64,000 nucleotides of DNA, taken from assembly GCF_905220565.1 (NCBI RefSeq), contig NC_059417.1:12448518-12512517 (forward strand). Direction: 5' to 3'. Origin of the DNA: Melitaea cinxia. Its lineage: Eukaryota; Arthropoda; Insecta; Lepidoptera; Nymphalidae. Below the pieces are notes generated by a model. That model was given only the letters and a program-made list of their open reading frames with translations, was not told the DNA's origin and did not search any database. Below, piece after piece: positions 33,192 to 43,874 of the stretch. Positions within the stretch are counted from its first letter, which is position 1. Every line of letters starts with the position of its first letter. The position numbers and the translations under genes are program-made.

Positions 33192-33793
33192 ATAATTGTG
33201 TTTGCTCGCAAACGAAAAAAAAACCGACTTCAATTACATCGACAAGTAATACAGCGTAGATCGACGAAAAAATAGTCAAGCAACTACGCGTTATCAAAGA
33301 TTACTCAAAAAGTCGTTATCAGATGTCGATAAAATTTATATGTGACCACATGATAAACATCAGCTTTCGATTAAATTAAAAATTATCAAAATCGGTACAC
33401 CCAGTAAAAAGTTATTACGGATTTTCGAGAGTTTCCCTCGATTTCTCTGGAATCCCATCATCAGATCCTGGTTTCCTTATCACGGTACCAAACTAGGGAT
33501 ATCCCCTTTCCAACAAAAAAAGAATTATCAAAATCGGTACATCCAGTAGAAAGTTATGCGGTATAATACAACGTAGGTCGACGAAAAAAGCGTCAAGTAA
33601 AAACGCATTATTAGATATAGCTCGAAAAGTAGTTGTTAGATCTCAAATAAATTTAAATGGGACCAATTGGCACACACCACCTTTCGATTGAAACAAAATT
33701 TGTCGAAATCGGTCTACCCGGTCAAAAGTTCTGATGTAACATACATAAAAAAAAAAAAAAAACCTCCTCCTTTTTTGGAAGTCGGTTAAAAAT
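33192..33793 (-). mobile_element. HINE-like element, near full length
   Basis: Antisense, about 602 bp, from TAATTGTGTTTGCTCGCAAA to GGAAGTCGGTTAAAAA, with an A-run near 33750. Confidence 0.75.
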
Positions 33794-34259
33794 GTACGAT
33801 GTAGGACAAAGCTCTGCGTGAGATTTGTATTGCTTTCGTAGTTCATTACGTCGAAAAATGAGGCATATAAATCCATATGATAGAAGAAAGCTAATTTTGG
33901 GATATGGTGTAGATGAGCTTCAAAAAGCTTAACTTCATGTTTTCGACCTCAATTTCTCATGGCGCTCGCCGCCACCTTGTAAAAAGAGTTAAATCTGATT
34001 TTTTCTCGATACTCTGCTCTACGTCACGATACGAGAATTGTGCTTATATTTTTAGTTGCTTTTTTCACGCTTCATAATTAAGATCATATGAGTTCACTTA
34101 AACTATAGTACATACAACAACAACGCTAGTTTACCCTGGGAACGTTCAGCTCCCTCTGGGGTCTCAACAAAACAACCAGTGTTTAATGTGAGCAAATAGT
34201 CTTTAGTGACTGATAAACAAGTATAGCAATTTATAAAGATTATACTAAAAATTAGTACC

Positions 34260-35105
34260 GAACTTTTTTTTTTCGAAATAACTGTTGCTGTTGGCCCCAC
34301 TGGCCTTTACAGCGTCACCGGTGAGAGGGGCCGGGTACTAAAGACACAGTCCGCGAAGTACTTAATAGATTTTTTTTTTCGATTTGTAGAGTGCTGTTGG
34401 CACTAGCGGCCTTTACAGCGTCACCGGTGAGAGGGGCCGGGCACTAAGGCAAACCGGCTGCGAAGGAGAAGGGGAGCCCTCTGGGAGGGCTCGGGAGGGA
34501 AAAACGCCCGCCCTAGGGGTGTCTCCTAGCGAGATCGCACCTCGGCTTAGAGCGTCGTCGGAGTGGAGGAGGCGTTATGCGGAGCGCTGAGACGGCTTAC
34601 GGACGGTCAGTTACGCGCCTAGGCGCGTGCGAGCCGTCAGAACACGGGGACCTCGCCCTCGCCGGCGGGGGCGGTGTGTGTGTGTCTTGTGTGTGGTGGT
34701 GTATATGGCGTTAAGCGCCGTGATCCTATCGTCAGGGTGGGTTAAGACGTGCATGGGACGTCTTTGTACGGTCTGTAAGTTTCCTCTACCTACGTATTTG
34801 CAAGCTTCTGCTACAAGAGGATTTGGGTGACTGCGCGCTCTCTCAAAATACGCTGTAGCGAGTATTTTGATATGCTTCGCGATTGAATCGATCTTAAGGT
34901 CGCGATGTAAGTCGACATTACGCACGTACCACGGCGAGTACGTGGCAGTGCGTAGAAACTTGTTCTGAATGATTTGGAGCCTATGGATGAGGGTTGGCTC
35001 CACATGAGCGAAAACAGGGCACGCGTAGGTTATAATAGGAGTACTTAATATACATACAATATTTGACTTAATTAAATCTACACGAAACATGATAGCGCGA
35101 TCCAT
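34260..35105 (-). pseudogene. 5'-truncated Jockey-like LINE
   Basis: A minus-strand frame of 164 codons (35105 down to 34611) carries the end of a Jockey-type reverse transcriptase: TPIITYACPVFAHV, HRLQIIQNKFLRTATYSPWYVRN and VDLHRDLKIDSI. The GC-rich 3' region holds a duplicated segment, CCTTTACAGCGTCACCGGTG, at about 34302 and 34410, and reaches about 34260. It codes for nothing complete. Confidence 0.8.
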
Positions 35106-35194
35106 TTACGAACAACACCATCTGTGTTTCATTCTATAAACTAATAAAATTAAATGTACATTCAACACTTACCATTACTTGTTTTGTATTGTAT

Positions 35195-35245
35195 TACTTG
35201 TTAGTGTAATTGAAGTGGGGTTTTTTTCGTTTGCCAGCAAGCACA
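35195..35245 (+). repeat. HINE-like 3' end fragment
   Basis: Only the terminal 50 bp (GTAATTGAAGTGGGGTTTTT to CACAATTA) remain. Confidence 0.5.
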
Positions 35246-35412
35246 ATTATCTTTGACAGAAATTACGACATGCCAGCTAATCCTCGTGAATGTTAGATTT
35301 CTAGCGCGCTGTGTACGTTGTAACAACTTTTCGTGTGTAGGGAAAATTATCAGGGTATAAAGAAAATTAGAGATACAGCAAAATTATTTATCACTCTGAT
35401 ATCTATCTATAA

Positions 35413-37317
35413 TCTATATCTATATCTATATATATATATAAACGCGAAAGGTCATTCATCACGAAATCTCCGAAACTATAACACCTACAAACTTGAAATT
35501 TGGCAGGGCCAGGCCTTATAGGAAGTAGACATCCGCTAAGAACGGATTTTACGAAACTCAACCCCTAAGGGGGTAAAATGGGGGTTGGAAGTTTGTATGA
35601 GAGTCCCATGTTTTTGACGTAAGAGACTTGAAATTTAAAATGTATGCTCTATAGATGGTAACAAGGTGTTCAAATAATGTATCTTTAGAAATCAACTCCC
35701 TTTTGGGGTTAAAACGGGGGATGTTACGTTGACTCACTAATCACGAAATCTCCGAAACTATAATGCTTACAAACTTGAAATTTAGCAGGTAAGCTCCTTA
35801 TAGGGCGTAATCTATTGCTAAGAATGGATTTGACGAAACTCGACCCCTAAGGAGGTAAAACGGGGGTTGGAAGTTTGTATGAAAGTACCATGTTTTTGAA
35901 GTAAGAGACTTGAAATTTAAAATGTATGCTCTATAGATGGTAACAAGGTGCCCAATAATGTTTCTTAGAAATCAACTCCCTTTTGGGGTTAAAACGGAGG
36001 ATGTTACGTTGACCCACTCATCACGAAATCTCCGAAACTATAACAGCTACAAATTTGACATTTGGCAGGTAGGTTCCATATAAAGCATAGTCATATGCTA
36101 AGAACTGATTTAACGTAACTCGACCCTTAAAGGGGTAAAACGGGGGTTGGAACTTTGTATGAAAGTCCTTTGTTTTTGAAGTAAGAGATTTGAAATTTAA
36201 AATGTATGTATAGATAGTAAAAAGGTATCCAAATAATGTATCTTTAGAAATCAACTCCTTTTTGGGGTTAAAACGGGGGATAGTAGGTTGACTCACTCAT
36301 CACGAAATCTCCGAAACTACAACAGTTATAAACTTGAAATTTGTCAGGTTTCTTATAAGGCGTAGACATCTGCTAAGAACTAATTTTACGAAACTCGACC
36401 CTTAAAAGGGTAAAACGGGGCTTGGAAGTTTATATAAAAGTCCTATGTTTTAGAAGTAAGAGACTTGAAATTTAAAATGTATGCTCTATACATGGTGAGA
36501 AGGTGTTCAAATAATGCATTGTAATCTATATATATAAAAGAGAAAGATCACTGACTCACTCATCACGAGAACTCAAAAACTGCTGGATGGTCCATTCATC
36601 CAGGATGGACAAAGATGAAATTTGGCAGGGAGGTAGATTATAATTAATAGACGTCCGCTAAGAACGGATTTTGCGATATTCCACCGCTAAGTGGGTTTAA
36701 TTGGGGTTGATAGTTTGTATGAAACTTATACAGCAGGGTCGGTTTAAAGCAAAATAACCGCGTTGCAACCCTATGTGTTCAAGAAACATTTATATTGATC
36801 ACTTATAAGTAGTACAAAAAAATATATTTTTTACAATATCCAACCTTTACGTTACTAGAATACTTTTTATTTACACCTGTCTTCACGGAGTCACGGAGGA
36901 GCGTGCGTTACGCTATTCTGTGACATATAGTTACGTAGAACCATATTAAAAACAGAATTGCATGCAGTATAGTTAAACATATTTACACTACAATACTACA
37001 TTATTACTACATTATTTCATACCACAATTCTGACGAATTCAACGAACCATTTTGTTAAACGCGACGCGCGCTTCACGCGCACGTAGTCACGGGCAACAGT
37101 TAGTGTATTATAAAACAAAGTCCCTAAAGTGTATGTGATCGATTCCCTCAAAATCTACGGAACGGATTTTCATGCGGTTTCATCAATGGAGAGAGGGCTT
37201 CAAGAGGAAGGCTTATGGAACGGCTAAGCCGATTATAATGAGAGTTTCACTGGAAGTTTGCCGGAAAAACTTTGTGTCACACTGATTTCAACGCGGGTGA
37301 AGCCACGGGCACAGCTA
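35413..37317 (+). mobile_element. Lep1-like Helitron copy 1 with internal tandem units
   Basis: Starts TCTATATCTATATATATA and ends GAAGCCACGGGCACAGCTA at 37317, where the next copy begins at once. Four units of about 280 bp are marked by ATCACGAAATCTCCGAAACT near 35459, 35738, 36021 and 36301; each also carries TAAAACGGGGGTTGGAA. A second leader with GAGAAAGATCACTGACTCAC follows at about 36538. A 91-codon minus-strand frame within the array is a by-product of the repeats. Confidence 0.7.
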
Positions 37318-38521
37318 ATATATATAAAAGCGAAAGGTCATTCATCACGAAATCTCCGAAACTCTAACACCTAGAAACTTGAAATTTGGCAGGTAGACTC
37401 CTTATAGGACATAGCCATCCGCTAAGAACGGATTTTATGAAAGTCGACCCCTAAGGGGGTAAAACCGGGGTTGGAAGTTTGTATGAAAGTCCTATGTTTT
37501 TGAAGTAAGAGACTTGAAATTTAAAATGCTATATATAGATAGTGAGAAGGTGTCCAAATAATGTATCTTTAGAGAGCAACTCCTTTTTGGGAGTAAAAAC
37601 GGGGGATGGTAGGTTGACTCCCTGGTCACAAAATCTCCGAAACTATAATAGCTACAAAATTAATTTTTGGCAGGTAGGTTCCTTATAGGGCGTAGACATC
37701 CGCTAAGAACGGATTTTATGAAACTCAACCCCTAATGGGATAAAACAGGGGTTGGAAGTTTGTATGAATGTCCTATGTTTTTGAAGTAAGAGACTTGAAA
37801 TTGAAAATGTATGCTCTATAGATGGCGAGAAGGTGTCCAAATAATGCATCGTAATCTATATATATAAAAGAGAAAGGTCACTGACTCACTCATCACGAGA
37901 ACTCAGTAACCGTTGGATGGTCCATCCATCCAGGATGGACAAAGATGAAATTTGGCAGGAAGGTAGATTATAGTTAGTAGACGTCCGCTAAGAACGGATT
38001 TTGCGATATTCCACCGCTAAGGGGGTTTAATTGGGGTTAATAGTTTGTATGAAACATATACAGCAGCTATAAGTTCGCCTGATAGGTTATTTATACTGCA
38101 GCCTGAAAATAAAACTAAAAATGTGGTGTATAGAGAGGTTTTATAAAAATAACTATTAAATTATATTAAATTGTGCCTTTTAAAAAGTTACTCAGTGTGG
38201 ATAAGCATTTCAAGTGACTGAAATAAAAAAATGATTTGCGTTAAACATCTTAATAGTAATGCATATCTTCATAACCACGCGAACGTAGTCGCGGGCGACA
38301 GTTAGTTTATTATAAAACAAAGTCCCCAAAAGTATATGTAATCGATTCCTTCAAAATCTACTGAACGGATTTTCATGCGGTTTCACCAATGGAGAGAGGC
38401 CTTCAAGAGGAAGGTTTACGGAACGGCTAAGCTGATTTTGATGAGAGTTTCACTGGAAGTTTGCCGGGAAAACTTTGTGACACACTGATTTCTACGCGGG
38501 CGAAGCCGCGGGCACAGCTAG
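37318..38521 (+). mobile_element. Lep1-like Helitron copy 2
   Basis: Directly abuts copy 1. Two internal units (near 37348 and 37632), the 37860 leader, and a clean 3' end at 38521: GCGGGCGAAGCCGCGGGCAC, then AGCTAG and T. It provides the uninterrupted site for the LINE at 18638-22155. Confidence 0.75.
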
Positions 38522-39120
38522 TTATATTATATTATTATGTTAATAATTGTAGAAAATGAAGACAAAATTAGATGAATCTTTGTATATTTGTTAGTCTTTA
38601 TTTCTAAATATCATTGTTACGACAAACTTTCAAGTGAGAGTGAACAACACTCGATCCTAATATCGACGTATCATCTAATTATCTAGTGATTGAAAAATAA
38701 CAATAATTTGTATTTTTGTACTCCCATATGAGAGGAATGTAGCGAAACGTTTAGACGAGGTTTTTTACCGTCGTTAACGACGCGAGTTGTGCAACTTTAC
38801 TTTGATGTGCTTCATCTCCAGTGTTTTGTGTGTACGCGGATTAATTCGTCAGAGGCCAGCGGCTAGGAACGAAACCTTCGCCATGTAGTGATTTCCGTTT
38901 AAAATTAATTCAAGTGTGTTCTATTTTAATTAGGTACAGTAACATAGAAGAAACTAAGCTCATACAATAATTAGCGAGTGTACCAAAATATTTTCGAATT
39001 GCAACTGTACAAATGCAACGATGTGACTGTACTTAATACATACATAGTATTTTAGCGAATGAGCTATTTAACGAGTTAAGTAATAATAAAATATTCGATA
39101 TCTCCACCGATTTTTAAAAC
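38522..39120. other. Intergenic, nothing recognisable
   Basis: AT-rich, no gene or matched repeat seen. Confidence 0.35.
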
Positions 39121-39125
39121 AAAAG

Positions 39126-39556
39126 AAACGGCCAAATGCGAGTCGGACTCGCGCACCGGGGGTCCGTACAAACAAAATTATTAAAAAATTTTTTATTATA
39201 TGATGTAACTAAAAATTTATGCTTTTCGCAATTTTTCATTTATAAGACGTTGCTTCGTACCAGATTTCAAGATTCTGAGTTCACAGGAAATACTCTGTAG
39301 GTTTTGATTCCCTTGCGAGTGTGACGAGTGTCGAAAATTTGCAGCATAAACGGCTGTAACTTTTGATCGCATTGGCTTATAAGTTTGATTTTTTTCACAG
39401 CTCTAAGGGACAGTAAACTTGAATATATGATGTGTATTTCAGCTTGATACCTCCATGTGTTCCTGAGAATAAGGGTCTTGACAAACAGACGGACAACAAA
39501 GTGACTGTAAGGGTTCCGTTTTTCCTTTTGAGGTATGGAATCCAAAAAAAAATGTT
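39126..39556 (+). repeat. Unclassified interspersed repeat
   Basis: Begins AACGGCCAAATGCGAGTCGG and ends with GGTTCCGTTTTTCCTTTTGA and an A-run; this sequence pattern is common in insect genomes. It has no coding capacity. One copy in the window. Confidence 0.45.
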
Positions 39557-39639
39557 CACGTAACAAAATATATAATAGGATTCCAAAACAAAGTGCACGT
39601 AGTTAAATATAAAAAAGAATTAATATAATGTAAAATACA

Positions 39640-39975
39640 TTTACATTACAGCCTATACAGCCCACTGCTGGACATAGGCCTCCACAAGTTTACGCCAAAA
39701 ATAACGTGAACTCCTGTGTTTTGCCCATAGTCACCACGCTGGGCAGGCGGGTTGGTGACCGCAGGGCTGGCTTTGTCGCACCGAAGACGCTGCTGCCTGT
39801 CTTCGGTCTGTGTATTTCAAAGCCAGCAGTTGGATGATTATCCCGCCATCGGTCGGCTTTTTAAGTTCCAAAGTGGTATTGGAACTGAGTTATCCCTTAG
39901 TCACCTCTTAGGACAACCACGGAAAGATAGGAGATTTCTATATTCTTTACTGCCGTAAGTCGTAACCATACAGCT
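39640..39975 (-). mobile_element. SINE-like element with RTE 3' tail
   Basis: On the minus strand it ends with GAGGCCTATGTCCAGCAGTG, the 3' end of the RTE fragment at 31033-31375. Sister copies at 49860, 55990 and 61561 are all antisense too. Confidence 0.7.
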
Positions 39976-40270
39976 CAATTAAATAAATATGGATGTAGTA
40001 ATATTAATTTTGTACTATATTAATATAATGCAATTTAACACTTTTTTTCGAGATGTTATCTTAATTTTTCACAGAATTACGTAACATTGGATGTAAGTAG
40101 TAAGTTTGCACGTGTAAAAACTTAATATACATTAGTTGTATTAGTATATAGAGACCGTTGTTGTTGTTAATGGTTTTTTTTTATAATTGACAACTTTGGC
40201 AAACATTCCATTTTGAAACTGTTACATGAGAATTATCGAAAAACTACTTTCACTGAAGTCTTTTTTATGT
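39976..40270. other. Intergenic, nothing recognisable
   Basis: AT-rich sequence only. Confidence 0.3.
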
Positions 40271-40274
40271 TGTA

Positions 40275-40493
40275 CAATAAATTTCTCTTGTCAAAATTCT
40301 TGTGTCACAATGTTAGTTATCATACTCCTCCGAAACGGCTAGACCGATTTTTATGAAATTTTGTGTGCATATCGGGTAGGTCTGACAATCGGTCAACATC
40401 TATTTTTCATACCCCAAAGTTATAGGGGCGGGGGGGAGTGGTTAAGGGGGTTAATAAGATATATGGAAAAACAACGTTTGAAGAGTCAGCTAG
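40275..40493 (+). mobile_element. Helitron-like element ending CAGCTAG
   Basis: Contains GTCACAATGTTAGTTA, CTCCGAAACGGCTAGACCGA and ends AGTCAGCTAG at 40493. A sister copy ends at 41577, a fragment at 1079. Confidence 0.55.
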
Positions 40494-40495
40494 TT

Positions 40496-40625
40496 TTTAA
40501 CCGACTTCCAAAAAAGGAGGAGGTTCTCAATTCGATTGTATTTTTTTTTTTTTTTTTTTTTTTTATGTATGTTACATCAGAACTTTTGACCGGGTGGACC
40601 GATTTCGACAAATTTTATATTATTT
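40496..40625 (+). repeat. HINE-like 5' end fragment
   Basis: Runs from AACCGACTTCCAAAAAAGG to GATTTCGACAAATTTT and then stops, at the point where other copies are interrupted by self-insertion. Confidence 0.65.
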
Positions 40626-40634
40626 AATTACTGT

Positions 40635-40757
40635 CATAAATTACCGTCAAAGAATATCTATAACTAATGTTTGAGCTTTTAAGAAATCGTAATTTAAGTT
40701 GAAAATGCGTTTAAAGAAGTCTCCGCCTCATCTTATTTTTCTTGGATACTTTGCCTA
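40635..40757. repeat. Segment shared with 48995-49120
   Basis: ACTAATGTTTGAGCTTTTAA and TCTCCGCCTCATCTTATTTT occur in both, each beside a HINE-like copy. Confidence 0.65.
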
Positions 40758-40761
40758 ATTT

Positions 40762-41367
40762 TTAACCGACTTCCAAAAAAGGAGGAGGTTCTCAATTCGA
40801 CTGTATTTTTTTTTTAATGTATGTTACATCAGAACTTTTGACCGGATAGACCGATTTCGACAAATTTTGTTTTAATCGAAAGGTGGTGTGTGCCAATTGG
40901 TTCCATTTAAATTTATTTGAGATCTAACAATTACTTTTCGAGTTATATCTAATAATGCGTTTTTACTTGACGCTTTTTTCGTCGACCTACGTTGTATTAT
41001 ACCGCATAACTTTCTACTAGATGTACCGATTTTAATAATTCTTTTTTTGTTGGAAAGAGAATATTTCTAGTTTGGTACCATGATAAGGAAACCAGGATCT
41101 GATGATGGGATCCCAGAGAAATCGAGGGAAACTCTCGAAAATCCGCAATAACTTTTTAATGGGTATATCGATTATGATAATTTTTAATTTAATCGAAAGC
41201 TGATGTTTATCATGTGGTCACATATAAATTTTATCGAGATCTGATAACTACTTTTTGAGTAATCTTTGATAAGGCGTAGTTACTTGACTATTTTTTCGTC
41301 GATCTACGTTGTGTTACTCGTCGATGTAATTGAAGTCGGTTTTTTTTCGTTTGCGAGCAAACACAAT
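40762..41367 (+). mobile_element. HINE-like element, full length
   Basis: About 606 bp with both subterminal inverted repeats (ACCGACTTCC near the start, GAAGTCGGTT near 41333) and the 3' hairpin GTTTGCGAGCAAAC. Confidence 0.78.
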
Positions 41368-41372
41368 TTTAC

Positions 41373-41577
41373 ATATAAAATTCTCGAGTCACAATGTTAG
41401 TTACAATACTCCTCCAAAACGATTGGACTCATTTTTATGAATTTTTGTGTGCATATAAGGTAGGTCTGAGAATCAGACAACATCTATTTTTCATAGCCCT
41501 AAGTTATAAGGGGCAGGGGGATTAAGGGGCATAATAACATATACCTAAAGCAAAACAACGTTTGCGGGGTCAGCTAG
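41373..41577 (+). mobile_element. Helitron-like element ending CAGCTAG, second copy
   Basis: Same family as 40275-40493; ends GCGGGGTCAGCTAG at 41577 followed by T. Confidence 0.55.
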
Positions 41578-41845
41578 TATAGAATAAAATTTAGGAGGTA
41601 CTCAAAAAAACTTCGTAAGTGGCAGCAGTCTCGGAGGGGAGTGATTTGGCAGCATCTATTTCGCGACATACAAACTGGAGAAAACTGATGTATCCTACAC
41701 ATTATGTACGATGTTGCATACAACTTCGAAGGACTACTGTATCGATATTTTAAAATGTATAGTACTTACATAATGTTTGATATTGTTTCGATTTATTTCG
41801 CTAGCCTTGTTTAAGTATCGAATTTTTATCTTGTTCCAGGTTTTT

Positions 41846-41950
41846 AAACGGTTTTATTTAGCTCACCCCGTTTGTTTTTTAAACGGTTTTATTTAGCTCA
41901 CCCCGTTTGTTTTATTAAACGGTTTTATTTAGCTCAACCCGTTTGTTTTT
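41846..41950 (+). repeat. 35 bp tandem repeat, three units
   Basis: Units start AAACGGTTTTATTTAGCTCA at 41846, 41881 and 41917. Confidence 0.9.
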
Positions 41951-42065
41951 TTTTTTTTTTATTATTCTTTCTTGGGTCAAATTTAGTAATTCAAATTTCA
42001 CCCTCTTCCTGTCAACCGATTAATCTGAAATTTTGTATACACTTTGGATTTTGGTGACAATACAA

Positions 42066-42570
42066 TTATGTTTATTCATTATCATTATAAATTCAAGATG
42101 GCCGCCGCTACAAAGTGGCGGATAATTTATGTTTTATTAATCCCATCAATATGGGTATCAAATGAAAGGGCTCAACAAGCAGAATACAATATACTATAAA
42201 AAATTGAAATCCAAGATGGCGGCCGCTACAAAATGGCGGATAACGTAGGTTTTATCGATCCCATCAATATGGGTATCAAATGAAAGTGCTCAACCAGTAT
42301 AATCAATGTACTATATAAAATTAAAATCCAAGATGGCGGCCTCTACAAAATGGCGGATAACTTAGGTTTTATCAATCCCATCAACATGGGTATCAAATGA
42401 AAGGTCTCAACAAGTAGAATACAATTTACTATGCAAAATTGAAATCTAAGCTGGCCGCCGCTACCAAATGACTGATAACAATTTTTTATCAATCCCACCA
42501 ATATGGGTATCAAATAAAAGGGCTTGACAAGAAGAATACAGTGCACTATACAACCTCAATATTTAAGATA
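42066..42570 (+). repeat. 118 bp tandem repeat, four units
   Basis: Units are marked by CAAGATGGC(G/C)GCCGCTAC near 42094, 42212, 42329 and 42447, each followed by CAATATGGGTATCAAATGAA or a close variant. Confidence 0.9.
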
Positions 42571-42635
42571 GGCCTTGCAATAATGAAGCACTAAATGAAT
42601 TAAACAGAATGCGAAATAAAAACTAAAAACTAGAA

Positions 42636-43399
42636 AATAAAAATAGGTAAAAAAACTTTTTAAGTTAAACGGTTTTATGTTAAACATACATTGCAATGTT
42701 TAAGATAAATGTACTAAAAACCAAAAAATAATAAAATAGATACAATCGTGGGAATTATAAACATATGCATAGACTAGACTAAAATAAAACCGTGGGGCAC
42801 GTCAATTGTCTAAAAATTATCGACTTAATGTGCGATAGAAGAATCGTTTAATTCGTCGTTAAAATAGGCAGTTGGCCCGCAGACGGTGAGGAAATTACTT
42901 ACTATTTTCTTGCTCATGGAAATTCAAATAGTTATACACTCCATGTAAATAAAAGAGATGTTTCAACTAGTTTATCGTTGGACATTCACACTGCTGGCTG
43001 GCGAGGAATCGTTTCACTGCTCGTAGTTTGTCTTTAATCGACAAAACATATGATAAAAGTACTAGTCGCTCACCACTATGAAACCCTAAAACTCGCTTAT
43101 AATCGAGCTTGCTAGCTTGTTTCCACATTCTAGCCCTACTTATCACACGTCCATCGTTGTCGGTTGAACAACTGCCTAATTATAGTGTAACATTACAAAA
43201 CAAACATTTTAATCAACGATTGTAGACAATTGACGTGCCCCACGGTTTTATTTTAGTCTAGTCTATGCATATGTTTATAATTCCCACGATTGTATCTATT
43301 TTATTATTTTTTGGTTTTTAGTACATTTATCTTAAACATTGCAATGTATGTTTAACATAAAACCGTTTAACTTAAAAAGTTTTTTTACCTATTTTTATT
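42636..43399. mobile_element. Foldback element with 177 bp inverted repeats
   Basis: 42636-42812 and 43223-43399 are nearly perfect reverse complements (starting AATAAAAATAGGTAAAAAAA) around a 410 bp unique core. It resembles a long-TIR MITE or MULE-type element; no target duplication was identified and it has no significant ORF. Confidence 0.8.
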
Positions 43400-43459
43400 C
43401 AGTTGATTTTCTATTAGGTATTCTTCATGCAGGCTTTTTTAAAAAAAAAATTTATAATT

Positions 43460-43874
43460 AATTTTTTTAAATAAAACTAACACACAAACAATGGGAAAAT
43501 AATCTTATTAGTTATACGTTTGAAAACATCAACGAGAGTTAAATAAATTGTATCTCAAGTTTGTCAATAAAGTGTCATTTTTGAATTCTTCGCAGACATC
43601 AAAGTTTAGAGGCCTTAAAGTTCACGGAAGACTACCATCCGAAAGTTCATTCTTTATCTTTAATCTGAAGCGGTCCGTTTGTGTGATTTGAAAATATTCG
43701 AAAGTTTTAATTTGCTACGGAACCATTCAATAGCTTTACCTCGATGTCTCGTGTGTCAAAAGGTCAAAGGTAAGTCTAATATTTGGTGGGGTCGCGTATA
43801 GACGAGTCATCAATGAGTTACAAAAGTGTGGCGTGCGGGTGGTGACGGTCGCCAGCTCTCGATGTACTGGTGAT
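43460..43874 (+). promoter_or_regulatory. Presumed promoter and 5' UTR of the cysteine proteinase gene
   Basis: Lies directly upstream of the signal-peptide exon. A strong donor AAAGGTAAGT at about 43766-43775 may end a non-coding first exon, but it is not certain that it is used. No TATA box stands out. Confidence 0.3.

Larger units (their letters stand above)
41690..43460 (+). repeat. Repeat interrupted by a 1.5 kb composite insertion
   Basis: 41690-41846 and 43397-43460 together match 366-575. The inserted part comprises a 35 bp tandem, a 118 bp tandem and a foldback element, listed separately. The insertion point is a T-run. Confidence 0.6.

Noticed and set aside
34627..34830. 67-codon plus-strand frame rich in Arg and Val
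   Set aside because: It lies antisense to the Jockey-like reverse transcriptase end, which carries the recognisable motifs.
35459..36500. Regular repeats at even spacing, CRISPR-like at first sight
   Set aside because: The period is about 280 bp with the whole unit repeated, in a eukaryotic Helitron; there are no short repeats with unique spacers.
42066..42570. Tandem units containing ATGGC(G)GCCGC, possible coding or zinc-finger array
   Set aside because: No frame stays open across the units; it is a non-coding minisatellite.
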